64,000 bases of DNA, taken from Cerrena zonata. Lineage: Eukaryota; Basidiomycota; Agaricomycetes; Polyporales; Cerrenaceae. Within the stretch, counting starts at the first letter, position 1; every line of letters begins with the position of its first letter. Of this stretch, positions 46,889 to 57,491 are shown piece after piece. The stretch covers positions 113,403 through 177,402 of the forward strand of contig JASBNA010000081.1 in NCBI GenBank assembly GCA_038087015.1. The letters are read 5' to 3'. The notes beneath the pieces were generated by a model. It worked only from the letters and a program-made list of their open reading frames with translations, did no database searches and was not told the DNA's origin. The position numbers and the translations under genes were made by a program.

Positions 46889-49800
46889 ATGACTACTCGT
46901 ACTACAACTTCTACTGTTTCTAAGAAGAAAAAGAAGACACCCTCGCAGAAAGGAAAAGAGCGAGAAGAGATCACTCCTACCCAGAATGATCCCTCTTCTG
47001 CGAGACCATCGACTATCACTGAAGAAGAGCTGACAGGCACAATCAGTGATAACGAGAATCCCAAGGACAATCCTCAGCTCCCTCCGCCTTCAGAGGCACA
47101 GGTCACCCTGACGGGTGACGAAGACCTCAGTAACATCACCACTACAGTCGAACCGGGCAACATGTCCCATTTAGACTTGGTGGACTTTGAGGAGGTTGGA
47201 GGTGTCGGCACGCAAACTGCAGTTGATCGATACCGAAACCAAACACCCTCTTGCCCCCCCACCGAGGAAGGGAGTGTTGGGTCCCACAGTCATAGAGTTA
47301 CTGTGGAGGGAAGTCAAGACCATCCCACCCCCGAAGCACAGAGCATCGTGTCTCACACCACGGACTCAGTCGATTACCTGACCCAGGCAATCGCTCCTAT
47401 CATCCGAACGCAGTGTCCAGGATGCATCATCACTAGAGAAGGGCGTCGAGGTATATACCAAGCTCTGGCTGGTCATATGGCTCAGATTTCTCGTAGACAG
47501 AGAAGGGCATTCAATGCCATCATCAACGCCATCGATGATATAGTGGACGATTTGGAGGGACCCGTCGATAGGGCTCATATATATGAAGTCGAGGATGGTC
47601 ACTCTGAAGACGAGAGCGACCCACAAGTCACAAACAACCATCGCCCTGTTGAAAACCGGAGGGATGCATCTGCAGCACCAAGAATGCTACATGGACCGGA
47701 TAGCAACACTCGGTTGCGAAATGCAGGGATCAATCCTCAAGGAGGCCCCCTGGGCCCTCTACCTGGAATTCGTACAGAAGAAACACGAGCGCGATTCGCA
47801 GAGCAACTAGCGATGAACCCTCGGCGAGCCTTGATGGCCCCGCCAAATGGTGGGGACGATCGCAACCAAAGGAGAGCAACGCCCAACGGGGGACCACCAG
47901 ATGATGGTGGACACCCCGCACAGCCCAACAGGAGACCACCTAACTATGGTGGACCTCCTGACCACGAACCCATTCCGCGCGGTGGGGGTGGTAACGGTGC
48001 AGCGGGAGGAGGACCACCCGGAGGCGGACCTCCAGGCGGCGGGCCCCCAGACGGAGAGGACGACAGCGAAAGAGAGGTCACAGAATCAGACGAAGACGAG
48101 CCCCAGAGGGACATCCCACCACACCAAGGTGGAAATGCACCGGTTCGAGGGAATACACCAGGGTGAGCCAACCTTGCAGGAAGGAGAATAGCTGCCTGAT
48201 CCCCGACACCATTTGATGGTGTCAACCCGCCTCACACATTCTACCAACCACCCAACTACATCGGTAGGTACGATGAAGGGCAGTTTCAGAATGCGTCGGC
48301 TACCGACTGGATCAGGCAAGCAGTGAGGGAGAAGCTTGGGACACCGTCTCAAGACCTCCCCGCTTTAAGGCAGCTTAAATTGCAGCCGCCTGGGACCTAC
48401 GACGGAAGAGATGACATCGACATCTTTGACTCTTGGATGTCCCAGATTTGCCGATGGATGAGGTTAGCACGATTGTGCAGCCCTGAACTTGACTCTGAAA
48501 GGGTCGACGTCCTAGGAACATTGCTGACCGGCGAAGCATTACAGTGGTACAACTCAGTAATAGACAACCCTAACCGACTAGACATAGTCTGGGATTTTGA
48601 GAGTGCCCTAGTAGCGTTATACACTAGATTCGTACACCAGTCCACGGTGTTAACAGCGACTGAGAGATTTGAGGGAGTAAGATACACCCGAAGCGGTGGT
48701 GCCATCCAACTTGCCAACCAACTGAACTTGTACAGTTCAAGGATGGTAGTAACTCCAGACTCCTACACCATACGGCGTAGGCTCTGGTCGGCTCTGCCTG
48801 ACGAAATAACGACCACCATGGGTCGTGTAATGGGGTTATCGGCAGAGCGCACCTCACTAAATGAACTAGTGAGGGTAGCAGCTCAGATTGAGAACTCTAT
48901 TAGGGCGGACGTGATAAGCAGACAAATGAGAGCCACCACTGGACAGTCCAGTGGTCCAAACCCCAATTCACAGCACAACACTGTGAATACAGGATCAGCG
49001 AATCACAGATCCAACAACCAGATCGGTAGCCGATCTGGGTCGAATGATAGGGATCGGGTTAGGAGAAATCCTCCCCCTCCCTCTCGATTCCGCCCCAGAG
49101 TCCAAGAACGGCAGGTCGAATGAACGACAGATCAAGCACCACCTAAGCCTTTTACCGCCACGGCACCAACAGCCAGTAGCAGTCGGCCGAGACCAAAGCA
49201 AGGTTGTTTCAACTGCGGGTCCACAGAACATTGGGCATCTGACCCTAACTGCCCCAAACACCCCAATAAAGGGCGTCCGGCGGTTCGTCGCATGACGGAA
49301 ATGGAATCACAACCCGCCGAATCACAACCTCAACCCACCAATGAAGGTGGGTCTGAGAAGCCTGAAAACAACATTGAGGACCATGAAGAACCTGAGCAAG
49401 TCGACGGATCACAGTACGATCCGGATGACGACTATCCTGAGGAACTATATGGCGACTACCCAGAAGACGATGCCGACCCTGCATGGATGGGTGGGATGCG
49501 AACAATTCCGGAGGAGCCAGGAAGGTCTGACGACCAGGAGAGTCCGGACGACGAGCCCCACATAGAACGCCTATGTGGGATGAAACTAAGGATGGAGACA
49601 CCAGTAGCCACACCGGGTAACAGTGCCACTACCGAGTCAGAGATCCAACTAGAGCAGTACCGACATATTACCGCCACTCAACAGTACCAGCTGATGTGCA
49701 TTCGAAACCAACTCTCGATGTTGCAAGAGGAGCTACAGTGAACACGGAGACGCAACACAACCTGGACAACTCATCTGGACCAGATGACTAGCGAACTACG

Positions 49801-52800
49801 TCGGTTCTGCGCGGGAGTCAGAATGGACTACTCAAGGCCGGTGATGCTGGCCATTGCTCGAAATACGATCCTTCATCAGAATCGTCGAGCAAATGAAAGG
49901 GAACAGATAGTTGGGAACGCGCCATCGGATTCCGACGGCGAAACCACCTATTCAGACATGCCCGAACTTGAAGACGTTCTGCCACCTAGACAGGTGGTAA
50001 TGCCAGAACTATTACCATCACGAGGTGATGGCGAACCTGCAGAGATGATCTACATCGATGACATCGTTGAGGTACTTCGGGCAATGAACGATTGCCCAGA
50101 CCGAGAATACCGAACGGCTATGGCACCGAAAGAGGTGCGGCCCCAACGTGCATTCCGCTGCATCACCGTATACGTAGAGGTGAACGGAATGAAGGGACTG
50201 GCCCTACTTGACTCAGGAAGCTCCATTGACTGTGTCAGCCCGGAATTTGCAAGGATTGCGAAACTGCCGGCAGTACCATTGGACAAGCCAGTGGGATTGC
50301 AACTCGGCTGCGTCGGGAGTCGCTCCTCGATCAACTTCGGGGTCCGCACTAAGGTACAGCTAGCGAAGTCGAATCAAGAAGTTTACCTAGATGTGGTAAA
50401 CATCGACCACTACGACCTTATCCTGGGAGTCCCATTCTTGCGTCAATTCAAAATCCAACTGGATTTTGACAACGAAGCCATCCTAGTGGGCTCTCAGATT
50501 ATCCCTGCTTTAAAAGCGGGGGAGGAGGCGCGCACCGCTAAACCAACCCGAAGAGCATATACTGGAACCTCAGCCAAATACCAGTGGGCAGAGAAAAACC
50601 AGTACGAATAGCAAAGCAAGATCAGCCAAGCGAGAGTTGAGCCATCCACCACTGTGGCGGACCTGGAATCACCAAGTTTGACGGTGATATCCAAGGAAGC
50701 TCAACCAAGTCACATGCGAAAGAGTGTGACATGGGAAGACCGACAAGCACTCCCAGATAGAAATTCAGTACACATCGAGATTATAAGGAACAAGAAAACA
50801 ACTAACTCACCAGGCGCCAGCGGTGAAGGACAGATAGCGACAATCGAAGAGATGAAGTCAATGAAGACATTGACCGATGACGACATCTCTCGACTGCGAT
50901 GAAAGTGGATCGAAGCTGGCCAAGACATCATGAATGGGGCACCACCTCAATTACCCCCGCTGAGGGAGATCAACCACCGAATCCCAATCATAGACCCGCT
51001 AAAGGTCTATAACTACCACCTTCCCCGTTGCCCGGAAGCAGTCAAAATTGCTTTATCTGCAAAGATAGAACGATACGAGATTGCGGGATGGTGGAAGCGG
51101 ACTGTGGTAACTCAAGCAGCACCAATGCTATGTGTCCCCAAGAAGAACGGCACCCTTCGAACCGTAGTCGATTGTAGAAAACGGAATGACAACACCCTTC
51201 GGGATGTAACGCCATTTCCGGACCAGGAGGAAATATGAGCCGACGTGGCGAGAGCACCTTATAGATCGAAAATCAATCTATCAGATGCATACGAGCAAAT
51301 TCCCGTAGAACCAGAAGACGTACACAAAACCGCATTCGCTACCGTGTACGGCACGTTTGAGAGCCATGTAATGCAACAAGGCGACTGCAACGCACCATCA
51401 ACCTTTCAAAGGTTGATGACATTCGTATTCCGAGATTTTATCGGAAGGTTTGTACATGTTTACCTGGACAACATATTCATATTCTCGGGCAGCATTACAG
51501 AACACGAGGAACACCTGAAATTGGTGTTTGAGAGGCTAAGAAAATACCAGTTATACCTGAAGGCTGAGAAATGCGACCTTTACTCTCCACGAATGGAGTG
51601 CCTGGGACACATCATCGATGATGATGGAATACATGCAGATGAGGACAAGATGACACGAATTAGGGAATGGAGGACTCCCCGAAACTACAACGACATAGAA
51701 CGATTCCTAGGACTTGTAAACTATGTATCGCATTTCATGCCTGACCTGTCCGCATACACCAGCCCACTCCACACCATTCAGCGGAATGGGCATGACTTCG
51801 AATGGAGACCAATCCATCAGGTCTGCTTCGATAGTATAAAGGCATTGGCCTCCAAAGCTCCAATCTTGAAACCCATCGACCCCACCCAAGCGGAACCTAT
51901 TTGGGTGGTCTGCGACGCATCCACACATGGTGTGGGTGCCTACTACGATCAGGGAAAAGACTGGAAAAGTTGTCGACCTGCTGGATTCATGTCTAAGAAG
52001 TTCACTGCAGCTCAACAATCATATCGAGTGTTTGAGCTGGAGACTCTAGCAATACTGGAAGCCTTGTTGAAATGGGAAGACAAACTACTAGGACGACACG
52101 TCCAAGTAGTTACCGATCACAAGGCCCTGGAATTCTTCAAAACCCAGATCAGGATGTCCCACCGTCAGACACGGTGGATGGAGTTTTTGCAGCGATTTGA
52201 TTTCGAGATCACCTACGTCAAAGGTGAAGAGAATATTGTTGCCGATTGCCTATCGAGATACCATGAATCTGATTTGCCCGGTGAATTCCACCCCATTCAC
52301 AACTATGTGAATGCGGATGAACGACTCGATCCAGAAGGAGAGTCGTTACCATTTGGCAGAGTAAACGAACTCAGAGCCATGAGGGAACAGCCATCACGAG
52401 AAATCAGAGAAGAGATCGAAGACCGAGAGATAGAGGCCACCCAGATGAGGGGTGGTATATCGCTAGAAGACATATCGGAATCACCAGAAACTGGTGATGG
52501 GCCGACATGGGGAGAATCGACTATTACTGGGACCCAGATTCATCAAGTGATGAATGGGAGAGTAGACCTAAGGAAAGAAGCGATCAAAGGCTACGACGCA
52601 GATCGCGTACTGAGCAAGGTCGCCAACGCACCTGATCAATACACAGCATTCCTAAAAGCAGACGATGGCGCACTATTCACCAGTAACCTGGCGAATCGAC
52701 AAGTACTATGTATTCCGCATACCAAAGTGGGTCATAGATTCCTTACGGAACTAGTCATAGAGCAGGCCCACCAGACGGTGGGACACTTGGCTGCGCAGAA

Positions 52801-54247
52801 AACCGAAGAGTATATCCGGCAGTGGTTCTGGTGGCCCAGAATAGGTCTTGAAGTCAGGAAATACTGCAATAGCTGCGGGACCTGTCAGACAACTAAGTCC
52901 AACACCGCACTGCCAAGAGGCCTATTACACTCGCTCCCGATCCCACGACGACCATGGGGATCGATAGGAATGGACTTTGTGGGCCCATTCCCTCCGAGTG
53001 CCAGTCATGACTACCTCTGGGTAGTCATATGCTGGCTAACCTCGATGGTACATATGGTACCCATCAAGACGACGACAAAAGCATCACAACTAGCCTGGCT
53101 ATTCATACAACATATTGTACGACTTCACGGATTACCCGACTCAATTGTATCCGACCGAGACTCCAAGTTTACGTCCCACTTCTGGAAGGCAGTACACCGA
53201 ATTCTCGGTGTAAAGTTACTTATGTCGACCTCATTCCATCCGCAAACGGATGGAGCGTCCGAACGGGCGATCAAGACCGTAGGGCAGATCCTAAGGTCGG
53301 CAGTGAGTGCAGACCAAAAGGATTGGGTCGACAAACTGCCGATGGTGGAATTCGCTATTAATTCCGCTCAAAGTGCCACCACTGGATTCGCACCATTCGA
53401 ATTGAATGGTGCCATGCCCAGGATCGCCTTCCATACCGATCTCTCGAACACACCTCGCGGCGTGTTGGCATTTGCCCAACAAGTGAAAGACAATTTGCTG
53501 GTAGCGCATGACGCCATACTCGAATCAAGGGTGTCCCAAACGTTCCACGCCAACAAGCGCAGACGAAATGAACACCCAGAGGAGGAGGAACAGTCGCAAT
53601 ACACCGTCGGAAAGAAGGTGTACTTGTCCACAAAGAATCTCAAGCTACCAAAGGGGCGGGCGAAAAAACTGTTGCCCAAGTTCCTAGGACCCTATACGAT
53701 CACCAAAGCCCATGCAGAGGCATCGGCTTACGAGCTTGACCTACCTAAGGAATTGCACACAAGAGGAGTATTCCCCAAATTCCATGCAAGCTTATTGAAG
53801 CCCTACATTCCCAATGATGAACTGCTGTTTCCCCGCCGAGAACCAAAGGCATTCTATGATTATGGAATGCCCAACGAAGAGGAGACGGTGGTTGAAGACA
53901 TCGTCGGTCACCACTGGGATGGGCGAAACATCTCATTCCTGGTGAAATGGGACGTAGGCGACACCACTTGGGAATTGCTTGCAACGTGCGACCCACTAGC
54001 AGCACTGGACAGGTATCTTGAGCTTATGGGAGTCAACCTAGTCAAGGAACTTCCGAGGAAAGACCAGTCACTGACAGCGGTGACCCCACGAAAGACCACA
54101 TCACCTGCGAGGGTGACGACCACAATGGCAACAGGCAAACAAACATCGCAGCCTACCACCCAAAGCTCGCCTACCGAAAGGATGGCCAACCCACTGCGAA
54201 CGAGCAGTGGACGGGTGGTGAGAGCCAGGAAGAGGGCCGACGAGTAG
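46889..54247 (+). pseudogene. gag-pol polyprotein frame with seven in-frame stops
   Basis: One reading frame of 2453 codons, interrupted by stops at 48164, 48197, 49121, 49739, 50609, 50900 and 51236 but with no frameshift. Six stops are TGA and one (50609) is TAG. Gag: basic start (KKKKKTPSQKGKEREE), Gly/Pro-rich linker, capsid part at 48.3-49.1 kb (WMSQICRWMRLARLC, GEALQWYNSVI). CCHC-type knuckle near 49.20-49.25 kb (CFNCGSTEHW...C). Protease DSGSS near 50.21 kb. Reverse transcriptase at 50.9-51.6 kb, with YLDN where YLDD is expected (51461-51472). RNase H at 51.9-52.25 kb (VVCDAS, ELETLAI, TDHKAL). Integrase HHCC at 52.7-52.9 kb and DDE core at 52.97-53.3 kb (MDFVGPFPP, IVSDRDSKFTSHFW, TDGASERAIKT). 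Chromodomain at 53.89-54.03 kb. Confidence 0.94.
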
Positions 54248-54269
54248 GAGGGACCGAATTGGTTCCGCG

Positions 54270-55199
54270 ATGCTGAACAGGCGGTTGGCCCTTACTAAGC
54301 CACGGCAACCGCCGGTACTCGAGATCCACCGGATATTCCCGGGCGGACCTCAATTCAACTATACACCTCGTCAGCCACGCGCCTATGCAGCAGACACTTC
54401 TTTTCCCACCACCAACACAATGAGCGACAACTCTGGCAAGAAACGCGGACGCTCTCCATCCAGAGGCGAATACCCACGTGCGGGACCCCCACGGGTCCCT
54501 GCTGGCGGGAGTCAATCCCACCAGTATGAGGATAGGGGTCGTGACAATCGACCCCCCCCTACTTCTTACCCTCGTGATGAGCGAACCCCTGCCCAGTACA
54601 CCCGAGAAGTGAGGCCTTGTCACGAGCCTCGCTGGGTGCACAGGCATCCCTGGGGATTCCACCACGACCGCGGATGCCCCTTGTGTACCGACCATGAGAA
54701 TCATGTCGAGACGGCCTCCCGTCACGAACCTGAATTGGCCCTCGCCGTTACCAACGCCATCGCTCGGGATCCCGACCGATTGAGGTCAAGACTCGACGAT
54801 GCGGAAGACACACTTGAAGAAGTGCGCCGGGAACTGCAAACAGAGCACCGCAGGGCGGACAACCTCCAGTTCGAGCTAGAACGAGAACGAAACCGCCGTC
54901 CCCCAATCCCTCCTCCACAACTGATCCCTCGGCCACTTCCCCCTCCACCACCCCGTCCCGAGCCCCAACCTGAGCCTCGGGCAGACCCCTCAGCGGGTCT
55001 GCAAAGGTTGGAGGAGACCCTACTGGAGCTACAACGGGCCCAAACATCCATACGGATGCTGGAGGATCAAGTGGCCGAAGCACAAGGCCAATTCCACAAC
55101 TATCGCCTCCACTCGGCGGAACTGGTAAGCCACCTCTTGCGAGGTGGCCACAACGTTACCGCTGCCGCTGGTGGCCACGCATCGGGACCAGTCCCTTGA
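54270..55199 (+). CDS. Retrotransposon accessory ORF A, coiled-coil protein
   Basis: Open frame of 309 codons starting 23 bases after the pol stop, in another frame than pol. A second ATG (MSDNSGKKRGRSPSRGEYPR, 54420) may be the real start. The N-terminal half is basic and Arg/Pro/Ser-rich, like a nucleic-acid-binding tail. Near 54.66-54.71 kb a cluster HHDRGCPLCTDHENH offers Cys and His residues in a possible zinc site. Two heptad-like stretches (RLRSRLDDAEDTLEEVRREL and LQRLEETLLELQRAQTSIRM) predict coiled coils, separated by a proline-rich linker. No signal peptide or membrane span, so not an envelope. Function unknown. Confidence 0.7.
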   Translation: MLNRRLALTKPRQPPVLEIHRIFPGGPQFNYTPRQPRAYAADTSFPTTNTMSDNSGKKRGRSPSRGEYPRAGPPRVPAGGSQSHQYEDRGRDNRPPPTSYPRDERTPAQYTREVRPCHEPRWVHRHPWGFHHDRGCPLCTDHENHVETASRHEPELALAVTNAIARDPDRLRSRLDDAEDTLEEVRRELQTEHRRADNLQFELERERNRRPPIPPPQLIPRPLPPPPPRPEPQPEPRADPSAGLQRLEETLLELQRAQTSIRMLEDQVAEAQGQFHNYRLHSAELVSHLLRGGHNVTAAAGGHASGPVP

Positions 55200-55259
55200 C
55201 CCTTCTTCACGATCGAACGCACCAGCAACGGTGCCGACGGTCGACTCACCGTCCCCTCG

Positions 55260-57062
55260 ATGGATCCTGACGTCGTCATGACCGATGGTTCATCCGAGAA
55301 ACCGACACCCCCGTTGACAGAGGATCGCGCGTTCCAGGCCGATACGTCACTTCACCTTCGTCGTCTCAAGCGAGACATTTATGATGGACTGGACGACAAA
55401 GATGACTATATCCCCTCAGACGACTCTGAGGAGTCAGACGGATCTGGATCGCGCGGAGGTCGCGACATCATGAAGAGCAAGCAAAAGGGCAAAGGGAAGG
55501 CCAAGGAGAAAATCGAGTCCTCACCCAGCAAGGAGGGTGAAGACTCATTCGACGCGACAGGATTCGTAATCCCTCACCAGTTCCCGGTGAACCTGAGGAC
55601 GAGCTGGAGACACTCCGTATTGAATCGAAACCCTAGCTCCAGCAACACTACTCGTCCACCACCCATCGTCAGACATGGGTGGGGTGATGAAGAATCGCTA
55701 GCAAGGGGTCATGATATCGGGCCAGTATCTGATTGGGGGAATCCGTCTCATTCCGGGTCAATGCGACCAGCTGCACTTGCAACAAGTGTCCTAGCTGGGC
55801 CCAGTGGTACCCGACGAAGCAATTTCGAAGGGGGGGGAGGGACCAACACATTGTTGTCTACCACTACCCCGAGACAGGAGAATGCTCATGCCTCTACCAC
55901 TGACTCCACACTAGGAGAAGAAGTACCTGGTCCATTCAATGGTGTACCCTGGACAGCTCGAAGGATTCCCCCACCTACATTCCCGCCAGGAATGTCGGCG
56001 GAAGACAAGCAAGAAATGGTCCGAAGAAGTGGAGCCAATGCTGCACGACCAGCGCTCGGAAGGGGACAACTGCCTCCTAGGTTTGTAGAGGCGAACGTCA
56101 CCAGCATCAGTGTCATACGAGACCTGATTGCGAGGACGACATCAGAGATGAACCCTGGCGCGCTTCTAGCACTAGAGATCCTTGGGGATCTCAAGAATGC
56201 CACCAGTCGAGCCCCAAGACTGAGGCACGAGTTGGAAAACTTCCTACTTCATCGATTCAGGAAACGTCCCGCCTGGGCTGGCCCGGGTGGGAAGAAGGCA
56301 AAGAAAGTCGAACCAACACCGACGGGTGCTGTGGAACAAGCTGCCTCACTTGGGGGGACCGCTGGGGCCGCCAATCCTTTCATTGACACCAACATCGCCA
56401 CGAGCAGCAATCAGACCACCCAGCCAGCACAGGACGTCCCGATGAAGCCACCGTCTGATGAAGGCGAGCAACATCACATACCACCGCTGACAGGGATGGA
56501 CTCAGGGGTAGGAGGGGCGGATGACAACGCTACCGAGCCCCAACGAGGACCACTAGGGGAAACTGCACCTGTGATAACAGGCAATCCTGACGATTTTACC
56601 ACAATGCTCTTGGCCGGTTTCAATACCCCCAATGTTGAAGTAGCACGACAATTCCTAGCTCTTCTCAACTCCCCTGACTCGCCTCTCAACCGACCCTCAG
56701 AGGATGTGTGGGACCCCTTCGTCAACGAGCACACGGGAGTGCATATATTTGGTATACCGCTGGATAACTCCTCCACACAGTCGCGCCAACTCCGTAATGG
56801 GTTACTGGCTGTGGTTCGTCGAATCCCCTCACCCAGGACGGTGAGGGACGTATTCTTTGTACTTCGAACGCTCCGCGGACATTGGACTGGTACCAATAAC
56901 TTCATTCGCGCTGGACTGGATCCATACCCCGCTTTATTGACTCGTGATGAGATCACCAACGGTATTGCGGTGATCCACCATTTCTCCACTTATGGATTCA
57001 CAACTGGCGATGTAATTGACATCGCCGCCCTTCTCAACTATATCTTGGATCACAATTTGTAA
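55260..57062 (+). CDS. Retrotransposon accessory ORF B, 600 codons
   Basis: Open frame of 600 codons between ORF A and the polypurine tract. It has the same frame as ORF A: between them lies one TGA (55197) and then open codons, so the two may once have been one protein. The N-terminal third is acidic, then lysine-rich (KSKQKGKGKAKEKIESSP), probably disordered. A second basic patch (RFRKRPAWAGPGGKKAKK) follows a helical section (SVIRDLIARTTSEMNPGALL). The C-terminal ~150 residues (FTTMLLAGFNTPNVEVARQF to the end) look like a folded helical domain. No transmembrane, protease or nuclease motif was recognised. It carries no internal stop, unlike the upstream gag-pol. Confidence 0.7.
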   Translation: MDPDVVMTDGSSEKPTPPLTEDRAFQADTSLHLRRLKRDIYDGLDDKDDYIPSDDSEESDGSGSRGGRDIMKSKQKGKGKAKEKIESSPSKEGEDSFDATGFVIPHQFPVNLRTSWRHSVLNRNPSSSNTTRPPPIVRHGWGDEESLARGHDIGPVSDWGNPSHSGSMRPAALATSVLAGPSGTRRSNFEGGGGTNTLLSTTTPRQENAHASTTDSTLGEEVPGPFNGVPWTARRIPPPTFPPGMSAEDKQEMVRRSGANAARPALGRGQLPPRFVEANVTSISVIRDLIARTTSEMNPGALLALEILGDLKNATSRAPRLRHELENFLLHRFRKRPAWAGPGGKKAKKVEPTPTGAVEQAASLGGTAGAANPFIDTNIATSSNQTTQPAQDVPMKPPSDEGEQHHIPPLTGMDSGVGGADDNATEPQRGPLGETAPVITGNPDDFTTMLLAGFNTPNVEVARQFLALLNSPDSPLNRPSEDVWDPFVNEHTGVHIFGIPLDNSSTQSRQLRNGLLAVVRRIPSPRTVRDVFFVLRTLRGHWTGTNNFIRAGLDPYPALLTRDEITNGIAVIHHFSTYGFTTGDVIDIAALLNYILDHNL

Positions 57063-57104
57063 TCGACGCTTATTTGGCCGTATTGGAAGGATAGGCTTTG
57101 GTTT

Positions 57105-57116
57105 AGAGGGGGAGGG
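57105..57116 (+). other. Polypurine tract
   Basis: AGAGGGGGAGGG directly before the TG of the 3' LTR, the expected plus-strand primer site of an LTR retrotransposon. Confidence 0.85.
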
Positions 57117-57323
57117 TGCAAGGGGCCGGAAGCCCTTGCCTTATTTGGACATGGACTTATTGAACTGTATAGATTACATAATGTTCGGTGGCTTACCTTT
57201 ATAAGGTAAGCCACCGAGAGTACGAACACTTTAGCTTTCTTACACAGTATCACTTTATCTATACACCGTGCTTAACGTAGTGTCTAGGTGTGAACCGTGT
57301 GAACCAGGAAGCGAAATCTTACA
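57117..57323 (+). repeat. 3' LTR (207 bases)
   Basis: Matches the 5' LTR at 206 of 207 positions. Ends CTTACA, followed by flanking DNA CATTC. Confidence 0.95.
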
Positions 57324-57491
57324 CATTCTATCGAACTATTTGTTGAGATCGAAGGATTTCCTTATGTATAATAGCCACTTTCCGAAAAATAGCACGAGAC
57401 GGTGAAGATTAGTACCATTAGCAACTCAAATATCACACAAAAGCACGATAGTTACTATTCTAGGGAAGGTTAGAAATCAGACTTTTTCCTG

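Larger units (their letters stand above)
46646..57323 (+). mobile_element. Ty3/gypsy chromovirus with two extra ORFs
   Basis: Full-length LTR retrotransposon of 10,678 bases: 5' LTR, a single gag-pol frame (46889-54247), two further open frames (54270-55199 and 55260-57062), a polypurine tract (57105-57116) and the 3' LTR. Domain order is gag, CCHC knuckle, aspartic protease, reverse transcriptase, RNase H, integrase, chromodomain, which defines the chromovirus branch. No 5-base target duplication is visible: AGCAC precedes the 5' LTR and CATTC follows the 3' LTR. Seven internal stops make this copy unable to make its own polyprotein. Confidence 0.95.

Noticed and set aside
46889..51238. Reassigned genetic code (TGA read as an amino acid) as the reason for the in-frame TGA codons
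   Set aside because: Host genes here, such as the aldo/keto reductase, the hotdog protein and the TKL kinase, end at TGA right where their families end, and none of the intact host models has an internal TGA.
48166..51240. Introns to explain the stops in gag-pol
   Set aside because: The frame is the same on both sides of every stop and the sequence around the stops is continuous family-like protein, so removing an intron would delete conserved residues.
54171..54725. Minus-strand ORF overlapping accessory ORF A
   Set aside because: Codon composition mirrors the GC-rich plus-strand frame; no start context or domain.
54270..57062. An envelope gene making the element a retrovirus-like errantivirus
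   Set aside because: Neither accessory ORF has a signal peptide, a transmembrane segment or a furin-type site. Composition is charged and proline-rich.
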